In this document: one piece after another, positions 44,457 to 45,373 of the stretch
How the letters are laid out: the number at the start of each line of letters is the position of its first letter
Position numbering within the stretch: position 1 is the first letter of the stretch
Notes under the pieces: generated by a model
What the model saw: only the letters and a program-made list of their open reading frames with translations
Database searches by the model: none
Told to the model about the DNA's origin: nothing
Assembly: GCF_000337555.1 (NCBI RefSeq)
Contig: NZ_AOIO01000013.1
Location: 25,429-70,801, forward strand
Direction of reading: 5' to 3'
From: Natrialba asiatica DSM 12278
GTDB taxonomy: Archaea; Halobacteriota; Halobacteria; Halobacteriales; Natrialbaceae
DNA length: 45,373 nt
Position numbers and translations under genes: made by a program

Positions 44457-45340
44457 GTGACCGTGGACGAATTCGACCCGAACGACGGGGGCGGTGCACT
44501 CCTCAGCGACGCCGTCGAGCGACGCGAGGCCGCGGCGTTCGTCCACGTCGGACCGCTTCGCGAACCGGCGAGTCGCTACTGCGTGGCACACAGCGGAGTC
44601 GGCGTTGACGCCGGACCCGAGTTCGTTTCGAACTCGAAACCGCAATCGAGACCGAGACTCCAGTCTCCGTCCGCCCCGGCGCCATCGACGCTCGTCGCAG
44701 TCGCCTTCGTTCGGCCGGCGGAGAGCCGGTCCGCCGTCGAATCGACCGGCCGGTGGCTCGTCCGCACTCGGGCTCCGACCGACGACTCGTCGCCCCATCC
44801 CGCTTCCGAACTCGCCACGACGCTGGCAGAGCGCCTCGGCTCTGCGACGGTGCTGACGCCACCCTCGATTCCACACGATGCCGCGCTCTACCTCGAGAAC
44901 GCCGGACTCGCGCTCGCCTCGACGACGGTTCTCGAGCGCGCCCGTGCGAAGAAGACACCATCCGAACGTCAGGAAATTGCGGCCGCGCAGGCGGCCGCAA
45001 GCGCCGGCATCCGACGAGCAGCAACCCTGCTCGCGGCGGCGACGGTACGCGGCGGCGAACTCGTCGACGACGACAGCCCACTGACCGCCGAGCGGCTTCG
45101 AACGGCGGTCGACGAGGCCATCGTCGCAGCGGGCGCGTTCCCCGCCGGCAATACGGTCGTTACTCTCGAACGGGGCCACGCGTCCACAACCGCCACGGAC
45201 GGTGAAACCGCGTTTACCCCCGACGACCTCATCGTCATCGAGGCCGCACCCCGCAGCCCGTCCGGGCACCACGGGGGGCTCGTCCGCACGTTCGTCGTCG
45301 ACAGCGACGGGGGCCGCGAGCGCAGGGCACACGTCGGCGT
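44457..45340 (+). CDS. M24-fold (Xaa-Pro peptidase-like) protein, cut by the contig end
   Basis: About 294 residues are visible, starting at GTG 44457 (or GTG 44463), 9 bp after the helicase; the reading frame has no stop before the end. The first 150 residues are a creatinase-like N-terminal domain. The pita-bread part begins with RQEIAAAQAAASAGIRRAAT. Where M24 peptidases have the first two metal aspartates (DxG...DxTR), this one reads VIEAAPR...HHGGLVRTF, with Glu and Gly, so at least one ligand is lost. It may be a non-catalytic homologue. The true sequence ends at 45340; the last residues a translation would give (CLLYTSLMAR) are adapter. Confidence 0.75.
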
Positions 45341-45373
45341 CTGTCTCTTATACACATCTCTGATGGCGCGAGG
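45341..45373 (-). other. Library adapter: Tn5 mosaic end plus 454-type primer A remnant
   Basis: CTGTCTCTTATACACATCT (45341-45359) is the 19-bp Tn5 transposase mosaic end used in tagmentation kits, followed by CTGATGGCGCGAGG, the reverse complement of the start of the 454 primer A. Neither belongs to the genome. The contig was not trimmed here. Confidence 0.95.

Noticed and set aside
42660..45332. 890-codon minus-strand open frame across the helicase and M24 genes
   Set aside because: It is antisense to two genes with full family motifs, shows no recognisable domain, and starts next to the adapter. Long antisense frames are common in GC-rich DNA.

Overview
The window is a 45.4-kb piece of a haloarchaeal chromosome, probably from the Natrialbales side (Natrinema, Haloterrigena or Natrialba-like). 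The reasons are high GC, acidic proteins rich in Asp and Glu, twin-arginine lipoproteins, TATA boxes 25-32 bases before start codons (leaderless mRNAs), haloarchaea-only small zinc fingers, an archaeal A-type ATP synthase, a PAN ATPase and the UbaA E1-like enzyme. I see no insertion sequence, prophage, CRISPR array, tRNA or rRNA. It reads mostly as core chromosome, with a more variable surface-protein patch around 23-27.5 kb. The right end is not biological: the last 33 bases are a transposon library adapter, so this is a contig end.

Layout. 1-7.3 kb: end of a membrane protein, a nucleoside hydrolase, a Tat lipoprotein, truA, a small membrane protein, an M28 peptidase and oligoendopeptidase F. 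7.7-10.1 kb: the proteasome-activating nucleotidase, pyruvoyl arginine decarboxylase and a DUF5811-type protein. 10.1-22.2 kb (minus strand): the A-type ATP synthase, atpH-I-K-E-C-F-A-B in one tight operon. It ends near a hairpin; an acyl-CoA ligase and two small genes then separate it from atpD, which has its own palindromic promoter and a trailing zinc-binding gene. Divergent from atpH is a methyltransferase resembling the plant MPBQ/MSBQ (VTE3) enzymes, a candidate menaquinone methylase.

23.0-27.4 kb: a surface-associated cluster with a pilin-like protein, a secreted protein, a membrane-anchored winged-helix regulator and a Thr/Asp-rich lipoprotein. 27.8-31.2 kb: a radical SAM protein with unusual cysteine spacing, a DUF373 membrane protein followed by a 28-bp tandem repeat, and a short prenyl diphosphate synthase. 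31.2-35.1 kb: a substrate-binding lipoprotein overlapping a chemotaxis transducer, the BasB/BasT arrangement, with no transporter genes beside it.

35.4-42.4 kb: electron transfer flavoprotein etfB-etfA, a Cys-rich TRAM protein, a Tfx-type regulator, an SDR with an altered active site, an internally duplicated membrane protein, ubaA and two very small zinc fingers. 42.5-45.3 kb: a UvrD-like helicase and an M24-fold protein, which is cut by the contig end and appears to lack two metal ligands.

All family names come from reading the translations and remembered family signatures; no search was run. DUF numbers are the least certain labels.
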